The position numbers and the translations under genes were made by a program. From Westerdykella aurantiaca (Eukaryota > Ascomycota > Dothideomycetes > Pleosporales > Sporormiaceae), in the NCBI GenBank assembly GCA_030412805.1, contig JASJFJ010000003.1, forward strand, positions 3,906,001-3,970,000: 64,000 nt of DNA, given 5' to 3'. Shown here in pieces: positions 1-10,573 of this stretch (position 1 is the stretch's first letter; the number at the start of each line of letters is the position of its first letter). The notes under the pieces are model-generated. The model did no database searches. It saw only the letters and a program-made list of their open reading frames with translations, and was not told the origin of the DNA.

Positions 1-3000
1 GTTGGGGGGGGAAGAGAGAGAGACTGTCAGGAGTGAGGACAGTGAGGAGCCCTGGAGGGTGAAGACTGGGATGGGCGACCGAATAGGACTAGCGTGGACT
101 CACGGACCGCGCCTGCTGTTCCTGTCGAGAAAAGTGGGTCCGTGGGTCCGTGCGTCTGTGGGTCCTTGCACCTTTTGGCAACTTTGGCAACGGACAAATG
201 CGAGCGATTTCCAGGCTTGGCACGGGTAGCGTTTTTGGGGTGTGGACGGTTGGACTCCTGGAGAGGGAGAGAGAGAGAGAGAGAGAGAGAGAAAGAAGGG
301 TAGGCAGTTCGAGAAGCCTGTGGAACCGTTCGGTGGAAGAAGGAGTTGATATCGACGATGCAAGCAAGCCTCGCCTCGGTCACGGTGCCAATAATAATCC
401 ATGCGACCCTGTTCACCAGATGCCCAGCACAAGCTGCGATGCTCAATAATGACCGACCCGCGATTCCAAGGTTGGGTTTATTAGCACCTATTCCGTACAC
501 AGTTATTAGTAAGTAAGCTACCCTGGGGATGGAGTGGTAGTGGCTGGTAGCTACGCGCGCAGACGGGGATGACGCCTGATACAGTACATATTGCAATTGC
601 CTTCCCCGCCACGGCAGCATATCGCAAATTCGCAATATCGCCCGCCTTGCGCCCAACCCCGTAACGAGAGTATAAGGTCTACATTATTGATTACTCCATG
701 CTGTGGGGAGAACAGGCCGTTGGCGTGCGCCAGACAAAGACCGATGTACTGTGTAGCAACGGAGCACCGCAGGACACTTTGTACAATCGTGCATTCCGAG
801 GCCATCTGTCCGCTTGCGAGCAGAGGACCAGAGGAACGCCTGCATTCCACCCTCCCCCCACCTTCTACTCCATGGATACTGCTACTGCTAGACGACTGCT
901 CTCGACGATGCGACGCGCGGTTGCACCGGACGGTGTTTCCGTACGGGCGCTGGTTGGCAAAGAGCAAGAGGCGGTGGGCGGAACTGCAGGTGGAGTGCAC
1001 GGCAGGGTCCATGGCCGCCAGCCATCCATGGATTTCAACGAGGCGAGATACAAAAAAAAATCCTGTTGTTGAGGAATAATCTCACACAGAACCGTCCGGA
1101 GTACTCCTCCATGATGGCGGGGATAGCGCCGCAGCCGTGCAGCCGTGCAGCGATGCAGCGATGCCGCGATAAGGGGAGGTTGGGATGATGCCGGTAAGCT
1201 GGTCGCAACTTGCAAGCGCAGAAGAGACCACACCACCGGCCTCACACTGTATGATATGATATCACGACCCGAGCGAACACAAACAGAAACCACTCTCCCT
1301 CCGCTCGCCGACACGTGGCCCTGGCGGGCGCCGTAGCCGTTGGCTGTGTGTGAGAGAGGACGAGATGGGACGAGAACGAGAACGCGACGCCCGCTAGACC
1401 GCATAGCGCCAACCCTCGGGAGCGGGTGAGGCACTGAAAAGGCACAAAATCCACTGGCCCTCTCTTCTCGTGGCGTTCGAAGCCTTCAAGGACGCGTGCT
1501 CCCCGCCAAGCCCGGGGGGAAGGTGGCCATATGCATCCACCGAGGACAATATCGTCTGCGGTATCTACTAGCAATCTAGGTACGGTGAATGCCTGAGGGT
1601 TCAAGCAAGGCGGGGACGTGGTGCGTTACCCCATGCCATGCAATGATTTCACACATGTCGCTTGGGTAGGTAGGTATGTATTATTGTCGGTTTTCTTTAC
1701 ACCACTACGGTTTCCAATTCCCGGATCCCGTCTCTCGTTTCCCTTGAAACAGCGGAGGCGAGTAGTAGGCCAGGAGGCGAGTCGAATCATCCCATCCATT
1801 CGTCCCATGTCCACAATAATAATAGTCCTCAGTCGGCCGCTTCAGCATCCCCGCTTTTCTCTTCCTGGTTCGGTTCACTCCAGTGGTGCTTGACTTCCAA
1901 GGTTCGCGCGGCGGCGGAACTCTGCCGCTTCCGGTTTCTTATTCTCAGCCTGTTATACCTCACCCGCCAATCGCCTCCCTCAACCCCCAACGTCGCCTTC
2001 GCCAGGTGGATACTCTTCGCCATCTGATAACCACTCCTCCTCCACACTGCTTCACTCTCAGGCATCCAGTGGCATCCCGCCTGGGTTGATCTGGCATGCA
2101 CTTTATTATTAGTCACCACAAAGCCACCGTATACACGTCCGTTTTATAGCCGAGTCTCTCCTCGTACGAAAGCCGTTTCTCTGGCGTTCGGCTCCTCATC
2201 ACTCTCCTACACTTTCTCTCGTCTTCCGAGTCCCACCCAGCCCTCCGCCCGGGGCCAAGCCTCGACGGCCTCGAATTCTTGATGACTGTCGCGCAACAGA
2301 TGCTCGGGATCCCCGGCACAAGACAATAGAGAACCAATGACGTCGACTCTTGCTTTGCTCTTCTTCCGATTCATCACCCTGTCGAATAATGTGCTCGTTC
2401 TGTGCGATGCGTCTGACTGGCATTGCTCACCGACCTTACTGTGTACACAGTATACACAGTAGATGGTGGTGCCAGGCGGAAGCCGTTAGGTCCCTGCAGC
2501 CAGCTGCCGGAAAGGTTAGAGGCTCGATACAGAAGCCAGCAACCTGGGAACTTTCAACTTTGGAATGAGACCATCCATCTCCCAACATCAACCACGCTAG
2601 ACCACTCGACCAACTCGCCTTTCACCATCAAATCAGACCACTTCTTACCATTCAACCGGACATGTCCCCCGACTAGTCCCCCCGTGGCTTTACAGAAAGT
2701 ACCCCCTTCGCCTGTTCTCGACCGCCAAGACAATAGTCCCATGGGCAGAATCCCCAACTCCCATGCCCCAGGCATGCTGAATCGCGATGCAGGATTCAAC
2801 AATTCCATCTCTACCCCACGCGTTTCCTCAGAAACACCGTCGCGACTCGCTTCAACTGCGGTCCCATCTTATCTTTTGGGTCCTCCACTCCGGCGCTAGG
2901 TCCTCGAGCCCGACAAATCAGAGAGATAGCACGCCTGCCTATGTCCCGCTACTATCCATGACTGGTTTCCTCTGAGCCTCGCATGCTTCCACAATCTCGC

Positions 3001-4660
3001 CATCGCTATCAACCTGCTGACGACGACAACGTTCTAGGTCGTGGCCCCCTTCCAAGGTTCCATCATGCGCTTTCATTCCTCCGGTGCGACGTAATCATGT
3101 CGTCTTACGAGCAGCCGCCTTCTCCTTTGCTTCTCCTGGCACATGAGGCGAGCCTTATTCGACTGGATCGTCGATCTCATCCATCCATGGCCCGCTGGAT
3201 CTCGGAATGAAGAGCCTTTGCTAAATACCAGAACGGCGGAGCCGCTCGCCTGCTGTTGCTTCCTCGGACCGTACATAGTGCCACTTCTTGTTTCTGCTGT
3301 TGCCGGTGGGTTCAGCGGTGGCAGCTGGAGAAACCATCAGCCAACCGCCTAGGTAGGTACTACTTGCTTCCCCAGCACCTGCACGCGCGGCACTCTACTT
3401 GGCCTTCTCGTAGGCCCCCGGGAATATACATCGATAGTGACACCAGTAGGGCTGAGCGCTGGTCTGAGTTGTATATCCACTCTTGACAAGCTACCTACAC
3501 AGTGCAGTACAGCAGGGGGTCCGTCTTGTTACACTCTGACAGGCAATTGTACAATCGAGGCAGCCCCTTTTGAAACAAAACGAAGGATGGACGTTGCAAG
3601 TGATACGCAACTCATAGATCCCAATTTCGCTAAATCCATCCCTTTTCCCCACGTCCACCCGTAAGCTGCTGATCCCCTGGACCCTGAAACACCGGAAAGC
3701 ACTCATGATGTAATCCATCTTCCACGGCCCTGTCTTGTTCTGCGGAGCGAACACAGACGTGCTTGAAACGCTCATGCCACGTCGCCGGTTTGCTTAACAC
3801 GTGGATCCAAAGTTAAATCCTGGGGTGCACTAAGAAGCCTATGTCATATTTTCGGGTCCGATCTGAGATTCGCATCGAGGCGAGAATCGTCGTGCAGGAA
3901 CGGTAAGCTTCTGGTAAGCTTCTCAGTCCGCACACCTTATTCTGTTAGACGTACCACATGTCAACATTTTTTCGTACCCAACTACAGTGCTACAGTAGAC
4001 TCGATAAATGAGCTTTGCTTCCTTCCACAGGAACTGGGCATGATGAAAGAGATATCATTTAGAGACATTTTGGACAGCAGTCACAAGGAGTCAAAGCCAT
4101 TAACTCCTACAAAACTAACCGCTGTTTCTCGAAGACTCCACTATTCCCCAATTACATGGATCAATGGGATGCGTTCAGATTGTCTCATCGCCTCTACGCG
4201 AGACACAGCTAGCACGCCCTCGTCTTCCCCTTCTCGAACAATCCTTCTGAAGGTCCATTCTATCTCTTCTACCTTGTCTCTGTTCCCTTTGTTTGCTCTC
4301 TTCTCCTACACTACAAAGGCCGATTAGTTGGCAACAAATATCTCACTTCCTCAAACACATCACAATGTCCTCTCGCTTCCGTGTTCCTCCCTTTGTTGTC
4401 TTTCTTATATACAATGCTTGCTTTCTCACTGACCCGAACCGCCTTTTCACGCCCACGGTCTGCACTTGTACCTGTACAATGTGCTGCTCTCGAACAATGG
4501 GAGGGGGCGCGCACACATTTCTGTCTCCGTCAGATTCTCTGCCTCTCTCCCCAGGATTCCCCAAACACGAGACAACAGCTTCTCTCAACCGTTACGATCG
4601 GTATAACACCTGTCACACCTTATCGTCACAACCAGAAACTCTACCGTTACAACGTCAACC
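1..4660. other. Gene-free upstream stretch
   Basis: I see no convincing protein-coding gene, tRNA or transposon here. The open frames are short, overlap one another on both strands and look like chance frames in GC-balanced DNA. The last 500 bases become pyrimidine-rich, as is usual just before a fungal start codon, so part of this is probably promoter and 5' untranslated region of the gene that starts at 4661. A long upstream region or a non-coding transcript cannot be excluded. Confidence 0.5.
261..292. repeat. GA dinucleotide microsatellite
   Basis: A nearly pure run of alternating G and A, with small interruptions at each end. Simple-sequence repeat with no coding meaning; open frames across it read only Arg-Glu or Leu-Ser repeats. 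Confidence 0.95.
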
Positions 4661-6190
4661 ATGGCTCCAGCAGGATTAGGTGGGCTTTACAGCCGCATCC
4701 CGTCTTCTCCTAGTACGCGGAACATCATCTACCGTGATCTCCACAATCACGAAATCAAACTTCTGGCCACCATCCTACGAGGTCACCCCGTCGACCCAGA
4801 GTCCGAGCCGACCTACTGGGCTAACGTCAAAGATCTCACCAAAGAACTCCCGTCCAATCTTCGTTCCTCCGCGCTCTCCCGACTCTCCACCTCGCAGACA
4901 AAAGATGGCAAAGCCAAAGAGGGCAAGCTATGCGCCGGCCACGCGGCTCTCAACGCCCCGTTGATCCACTCCATCTTTCACACCCTCCGCTCCGAGATCG
5001 ATCACCGCCTCGGCGCCTTCTTATTCCCTGTCCTGATGTTCGCCGGCGCGCCACAGGGGATCGAACTTCGCCTTCGCCAGCTCGAACCCGTGGGCCAGAT
5101 GTGGCGTCCCGACTTCGACATCTACGACCATACGCTGCCCGGCCGTCAATCTCTCACCCCTACCGAGCGGGCAGAAGGCGGACGCGACGTCCCCAAGTGG
5201 CGAGAGCAGCGCAATGGATGCGCTGCGTGCATGCTCGCCCGCCTGGGAAGCGACAAGGACGTCCAATTCGCTCTGATGGCCGCGATGGTCGGTTGTTACA
5301 GCTCCCGTGCTCTTGGGAAGAAGCCCTCTGACATCAAGAGCAAGCGCGTCCGCTTCGTGCGGTACTGGCTCAAGAAGTTTGGGCGCGAGGGCGAGAAGAT
5401 GGCGGAGGAGGCGTGGGAGTTAGGCAAGGAACTGAGGCGCCTTAGGAGGAGCTGGAAGGAACAGACCCAGCGCAACAGTGCCGGTGGTGGTTTCTACGGT
5501 AGGTTCCCCCAGCAAGACGTGGGTGAAATGCTGCCGGGTAGCCCCGTGTCCCAAACATTCCGTCGACACCACGACGACGATGCTGCCCCGTCCACCCGCA
5601 CGGCATCTACCCTCTGGACTCCTATTGACCGCGACCAGGACGGGTTTCCCAACGAGCAAATCCTCCGCACTGGCCGCACCGCTGCCCACCTGCCTACGAC
5701 GCAGGATCCTTCTCCCCGTAGATCCTCTCGAGCGGGACTCATCTACGACAACGTTCCGGCTCGTACGTCTCGACCCCACCGCTCTCTTTCAAACCCCTCC
5801 GTGCATTCAGAGACCGCGAGCATAGCGTCAGAGAGCGTACACAGCAGTGCATCTCAAGCACGGCCCACGACCTCTTTCGGTCTCAATCTCCCTCGCCCTC
5901 CCATAGGCGTACAGCGCCATCCAGATGGCCTGAGGGGCATGTACCGTGCCCCCGCCCCCGCCCCCCTGAACATCCGCCGTCCTCAAACGCAGAGGACAGA
6001 CCCGCCGTCCGTCTCTCGAAATAGCATCTACGCCGGGTTCCAGGACGAGCAGGACGGCGACCCATACGATAGCGAGCCCGAATCTCCACTGCGGTCGCGT
6101 ACGCCGGTCGCACCTGTGGGACCGCTGGAGGACTCGGCCGCGGGCGGGTATGGGGAGAGTAGGACGACGATGTGGAGTGATTTCTACTGA
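4661..6190 (+). CDS. Hypothetical protein, 509 aa, single exon
   Basis: I do not recognise the family. The ATG has a good fungal context (CAACCATGG) and the frame runs 509 codons without an intron. Residues 1-280 look like a folded, helical conserved domain, with a pair of nearby cysteines near residues 184-187 (CAAC) followed by Ala/Met-rich helices and a basic stretch KSKRVRFVRYWLKKFG. Residues from about 285 to the end are low complexity, rich in Pro, Ser, Arg and Asp, and are probably disordered. There is no signal peptide or clear membrane segment, so a cytosolic or nuclear location is likely. It converges on the sphinganine hydroxylase gene, with an 800-base gap between the stops. Codon use and frame length make it a real gene; its function is unknown. 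Confidence 0.8.
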   Translation: MAPAGLGGLYSRIPSSPSTRNIIYRDLHNHEIKLLATILRGHPVDPESEPTYWANVKDLTKELPSNLRSSALSRLSTSQTKDGKAKEGKLCAGHAALNAPLIHSIFHTLRSEIDHRLGAFLFPVLMFAGAPQGIELRLRQLEPVGQMWRPDFDIYDHTLPGRQSLTPTERAEGGRDVPKWREQRNGCAACMLARLGSDKDVQFALMAAMVGCYSSRALGKKPSDIKSKRVRFVRYWLKKFGREGEKMAEEAWELGKELRRLRRSWKEQTQRNSAGGGFYGRFPQQDVGEMLPGSPVSQTFRRHHDDDAAPSTRTASTLWTPIDRDQDGFPNEQILRTGRTAAHLPTTQDPSPRRSSRAGLIYDNVPARTSRPHRSLSNPSVHSETASIASESVHSSASQARPTTSFGLNLPRPPIGVQRHPDGLRGMYRAPAPAPLNIRRPQTQRTDPPSVSRNSIYAGFQDEQDGDPYDSEPESPLRSRTPVAPVGPLEDSAAGGYGESRTTMWSDFY

Positions 6191-6989
6191 GTTGGCTGCT
6201 CTCCCCCTTCTTCGAAGTTCTTAGGATCAAGGTGAGTAGATGAGCAGGCGAAGGTAAGTTTGTCGCGTATGAAGGGGATGCGAGGAGTGAGCATGAGATC
6301 CCGAAAAATGGATGCTGGGAATGCGGAGAGCGGCGTGGAAGCCCGTTCAACTGTACGCTGATGGAGTTTACCCACTGCTTTCTATGCTCGAGGCAGTTCC
6401 ATCGACGTATTGGTATAGTTTGACAATATGATTTTTTTTCTTCTGCTTTTGAATTCCTCCCGCTTTTGAATTCCTCCCGGTTTCGTTTGCTACCGATTTC
6501 TAATGACGTGATGGTGAAATCCCCTTGGATGAGTTCGCCACTCTTGCCTCACTGAATCTCGTATGTGTGGGGTCATGGTAATGCACTGTCCGTATGAGTT
6601 GTGTGTGATTAAGTCGTACTGTCTGCGATGCATGCATGCAACTACGTAACAATGGCAGTCCCAACACCACCTCTTTACGCCCAGAACCCCGATTCCCATG
6701 ATTGAAAAGTCGAACAAAAATCAAAGGGGCACATAGGGCCGTACGAAACCCAGAGTCTGAGTATGGTACAAGAAGGAGAAGAAGAGGAAGAAGCAGGAGA
6801 AGAAGAAAGTGGTAGAAGGCGTCGACCCAATGTCGACGGAAAACAAGCGAATGGAGGAATATAAAGCCCAAAGAGAAGTCCCCCTAGAAGTATAAAACAA
6901 GAATCGCATGATCATACACTACCCCAACGTGGTCCAACCCAGCCCCCAATCGGATGTTCGCCAGCACCGTCTTGCACATCTATTAGAAA
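6191..6989. other. Convergent 3' intergenic region
   Basis: Lies between two stop codons facing each other and should hold both 3' untranslated regions and polyadenylation sites. It contains a T-run, a perfect 17-base tandem duplication and a purine-rich GAAGAAGAGG tract around 6770-6815. No gene seen. Confidence 0.6.
6445..6478. repeat. 17-bp perfect tandem duplication
   Basis: The 17-mer beginning GCTTTTGAATTC occurs twice head to tail (6445-6461 and 6462-6478) without a mismatch. It looks like a recent replication-slippage duplication in a 3' flank. Confidence 0.9.
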
Positions 6990-8355
6990 TTAATGGCCCC
7001 TTTCGAGGCCCAAAACGTTCGCGCCCCGCCCATGCAAGCTCTCATTCACCTTCGTCCGTAGGCCCTTCAGATTCCCGGAGGGCGACTGCGAGATACTGGA
7101 CGCCTTCTTCCTCGCCGCCAACGGCGTCGTCGACTTCGTCGGCAGTCTCGCGCTGGTACTCGCGCTCACGGGCTCTTTCTCCGGAGCAGCGCCCCTCCCC
7201 CCGTTCTCCTGCTCCTGCTCCAACTTCTGCTGCGCCGCGTGCCGGCTCCTCTCGTACCTGAGCTTCACGTCGCCCGCCCACCGCGTCCCCAGGAACCGAT
7301 CCCAAAACGTGAAGAACGGCTGCGAGAAGTTCGTCTTGATCCCCCAACTCTGGTGGTGGATATCATGGTACGCGGCATTGTTGCTCGTCAGGTGTTGCAG
7401 GGGGTCGAAGGGGAGGGCGTAGCCGCAATGATCGTCGACGGTTTTCAAGGTAGAGCCCGTGAAGAACCAGATCGATTGGCGGACGGTCATCCCCGTGAGG
7501 AGGTAGGCGAGGCCGGTGCCCAGGGTGTCGAGGAGGAAGCCTTCGAAGGGGTGGTTGTAGAGGGCGCCGTAGGCGTAGGGGACGTAGAGGCGGTGGTGGC
7601 GGGAGTGGAATGTGACTGGAAAGGCGAGGTTAGATGGATGCGCGAAGGAATATAGCTACTCTTGCTGACGTACCGTAAAGCCACTTGTTCATGTGCATGG
7701 CACGGTGGAGGAAATACTCCCAGGTGTCCACGGCAAGGATGCCAGCGAGGAACTGCAGAGCCGGGACGCCGTACCAGTACAGGATCTTTGCGACCAACAT
7801 CTCCCAGGAGGCGAACGTGGGGACAACCGTTTCCACGCCTCCAATTGTCGCCAGTTCGTACAACCCCGGATACCGGCCACCAGCCAGTGCGGCCGCGACC
7901 ATGGGCTGCGACCCGGCTACCTTGGAGGCCAGAGCCGTCGGATTCAGCCCGACCGTTGCGAGGCACACGGGGATCGCGCGCTGGGCCAGTCGGATCTTCT
8001 GGGCGTACCAGGCAACATTGTAATCGTCCTTTCCAAACATGGGCTCCTCATCGAACATGTTCATCAACAGCCCGAATATGGTTTGGATGACCTGTTGTAT
8101 GATGACGTCGCGGAAGACCTCCCACCTCGACACATGGTTGCGCTTGAGCACCTCGGCGGGCGTGTGTAACCGGTATTGCGGGAAGAGGTCGTATACGTCG
8201 ATGAGGTGGAAAAAGCCGGACAGCGCCCAGTAGCCGATGATGGGGAGGGCGAGCGCGAGGTGGGCATCGGAAATCCAGGGTATCAGGGGCGGAAGCGGGC
8301 GAAGTGTGTAGTCCGGGAGCGGAGGGAGCTCGTAGGAAGCATTCGCCATGGCCAT
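6990..8355 (-). CDS. SUR2: Sphinganine C4-hydroxylase (SUR2 family)
   Basis: Membrane-bound di-iron hydroxylase of the fatty acid hydroxylase superfamily that converts dihydrosphingosine to phytosphingosine in the ER. Coding exons are 8355-7674 and 7615-6990, joined across a 58-nt intron (GTACGT..CCAG), giving 435 aa. The three histidine clusters that bind iron are all present: HRAMH (217-221), HSRHH (231-235, directly after the splice) and HDIHH (311-315). The conserved opening ELPPLPDYTLRPLPPLIP and the FHLIDVYDLFPQYRLHTPAEVLK block are typical of fungal SUR2. I chose ATG 8355 because upstream in-frame sequence has no ATG and is Asp/Pro low complexity; ATG 8349 is possible. The C-terminal tail after about residue 355 is Ser/Lys-rich and longer than in the 349-residue yeast protein. 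Confidence 0.93.
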
Positions 8356-9084
8356 GACGCGCAATGGCCCGTAGGTTATGATGAGTGCTTGAAGAGCTGA
8401 CAGGGGCGACGCAGGCGGCGAAGGGGGAGTCGGGGGAGTCGGAGGAGTCGAGTCGTCGTCGTCGTCTATGCAGGAGGTGGAAGAAGGGTGCAATGAGATG
8501 TTGATTCTTCTCTCCTTGGAAATAGCGTGAGAGGCGGGTAGAACGGCGTTGAATTGTTATATTCCCGGCGAGGGACGGAAGACGGAGACAGGCGAGGCCG
8601 GGGAAGGAGCGGTGCAAAACTAGGGCCCAAGGTTCAGCTCTGGGGGCTCTTGGGTCAATTGGGAGGCGGCAGACGCTCAAGGAGAGGCAGCGGTCGGCGT
8701 GAGCGGTAAGGGGATAGGGAGGTGGTGAGAGTTGGGAGGAGTCGTGTGAGGGTGGTGCTCGCAGTCCAATTCAGTGCAGGTGGCGCGCGCGCATTATTAT
8801 TCGGGCATGACAGATCCCCGGGGCTGGAAGCGGACAAGACAACAAATCTGACCTTGGAAACCCCCCGTTTTGCCTCCAGCCCTAATGGAGAGTGCGCTAG
8901 TCCAAAAGCGGCATGGCGTAAAAGCGGCTTAGTGCCCATCTGCCTCAAATTTCAACCCCACCAAACCCTCTTTTCTTCGACGTCCAAACTACAAAAAGAG
9001 TCGATCCTCACCACTCCATCTTCTCCCTGGATTCGTGTCCTTTGTTCCCTTACCCCAAGACTTCCTTTCGAATCCTCCGTCAAC
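8356..9084. other. Divergent promoter region, SUR2 and TCTP
   Basis: Shared upstream region of two genes transcribed in opposite directions. Pyrimidine-rich stretches precede the TCTP start. The part next to SUR2 (8356-8490) carries a GGA/GTC-rich low-complexity patch that is most likely 5' untranslated. No gene seen. Confidence 0.55.
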
Positions 9085-9930
9085 ATGATCATTTACAAGG
9101 TCCGTACGCCCCGTCGAGGACTCGGCGCATCGACAGATTCCCATTTGACCCCGCCCCCTCCTTCAAGCGCCACAATATGCCTTTACAACAGTTATCCTCG
9201 AGACCCAACAAGGAGCAATGATGCTGACTTCCAGTGTTGCAGGACCTCATCACCGGTGACGAGATCATCTCCGACTCGTACAACCTCAAGGAGGTCGATG
9301 GCGTCGCCTACGAGGCCGATTGCTCCAAGATCACCATCGGCGCTGACAACATCGGTATGCAGGCTTCTTCCATCCACGACTCTCCCATCACTCGGGTCCC
9401 CCCGATCCTCCCTGGCCACCGGCGGCTAACATGACCTTCAGATATCGGCGCCAACCCCTCTGCTGAGGAGGCCGACGAGGGTACCGATGATCAGTCCCAG
9501 ACCGTCATTGACGTTGTTCACTCCTTCCGCCTCAACGAGACCTCCTTCGACAAGAAGTCCTATCTCACCCACCTTAAGAGTAATTCTACGTTGCCCCATC
9601 ATCCCTGCATATCGGCCGCTGACCACCTCCAGGCTACATGAAGAAGGTCAAGGAGGGCCTCAAGGAGAGGGGTGCCAGCGACGAGGAGGTGGCCGCCTTC
9701 GAGAAGGGCGCCTCTACCTTCGCCAAGAAGATCGTTGCCAACTTCAAGGACTACGAGTTCCTTATTGGCGAGTCCATGGACCCTGATGGCATGTACGTAC
9801 ACCCCTTGCCCTTGGCCGATTTCCGTTGCGCTAACACTGCCACAGGGTCATCCTTCTCAACTACCGCGAGGACGGTGTCACTCCCTTTGTTACCGTCTGG
9901 AAGCACGGTTTGACTGAGATGAAGGTTTGA
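9085..9930 (+). CDS. TMA19: Translationally controlled tumour protein homologue
   Basis: Small, abundant, conserved cytosolic protein associated with ribosomes and microtubules; the yeast homologue is Tma19. Five exons: 9085-9099, 9243-9354, 9442-9579, 9633-9792 and 9846-9930, giving 169 aa, the usual family length. The start MIIYKDLITGDEIISDSY, the signature region near IGANPSAEEADEG, the helical hairpin SYMKKVKEGLKERGASDEE and the C-terminal LLNYREDGVTPFVTVWKHG all match the family. All four introns have GT..AG ends; the first coding exon is only five codons and ends exactly at Lys5, a common arrangement in fungal TCTP genes. Expected to be strongly expressed under growth control. Confidence 0.95.
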
Positions 9931-10573
9931 GTTTTTGCTGCTGCCCGTGCATGGGCAAGGGGTTCTGGTGGGGCTGGATTCTTGGATTTACGACCTAAAT
10001 GCATTGGACGGATATCAATTGCAACGCCGCAAACGAGCACGAATAGGAGCTCACGCGGTCTCCCAAAAAACGTATTACCTGACCACTGTACCTTCACCGT
10101 GATGCTGCTTGTCGTCTTTGTACCCGTTCGCGCTATTGCCATCCCAATTCACCATCTGCAGGGGGAAAAGGGGTAAAACATGGCTTGGAAGCGAATACGG
10201 GAAGTCCCTCCTCACGTAATCCTGCTCAGCTCTTGCTCAGCTCGAGCTATCTTTGTAGACAAATTGTTTTCCAAGGCGAAAAGCACTTCCACCAGCGCTT
10301 AACGCGTGATCTGTTTGGTCAAGTGACTTCGCGTTGGCGCGTTCCCGCCCCCTCCCCGGACGGGCCGACCCCTCCGAACTGGGAAATACATGGGTTCTAG
10401 CATAGCAACCGCTGCGTGGCTGCAGGATGCCTCAGGCATCTTTTACCCACAGCCTTCTCCTATGATTCCTCCCTTTCAATCACATCCTCAAGACTTATTC
10501 TTTTTTCTTTTTAGACCTGAATGTTGTGCCGTTTGCTAGTTGCTATCTCGCTGTGCGAACAGCGGCGTTGCAT
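9931..10573. other. Intergenic, TCTP 3' end to RdRP promoter
   Basis: Holds the TCTP 3' untranslated region and the RdRP promoter. A T/C-rich run at 10,495-10,515 sits just before the RdRP start. No gene seen. Confidence 0.5.

Noticed and set aside
551..1434. Overlapping frames of 120-190 codons on both strands
   Set aside because: They overlap each other in several frames, show no domain or splice support and have biased composition typical of chance frames in GC-rich DNA.
8356..8493. Longer N-terminus for the sphinganine hydroxylase
   Set aside because: It would start with a non-ATG codon and encode Asp and Pro runs not seen in the family.
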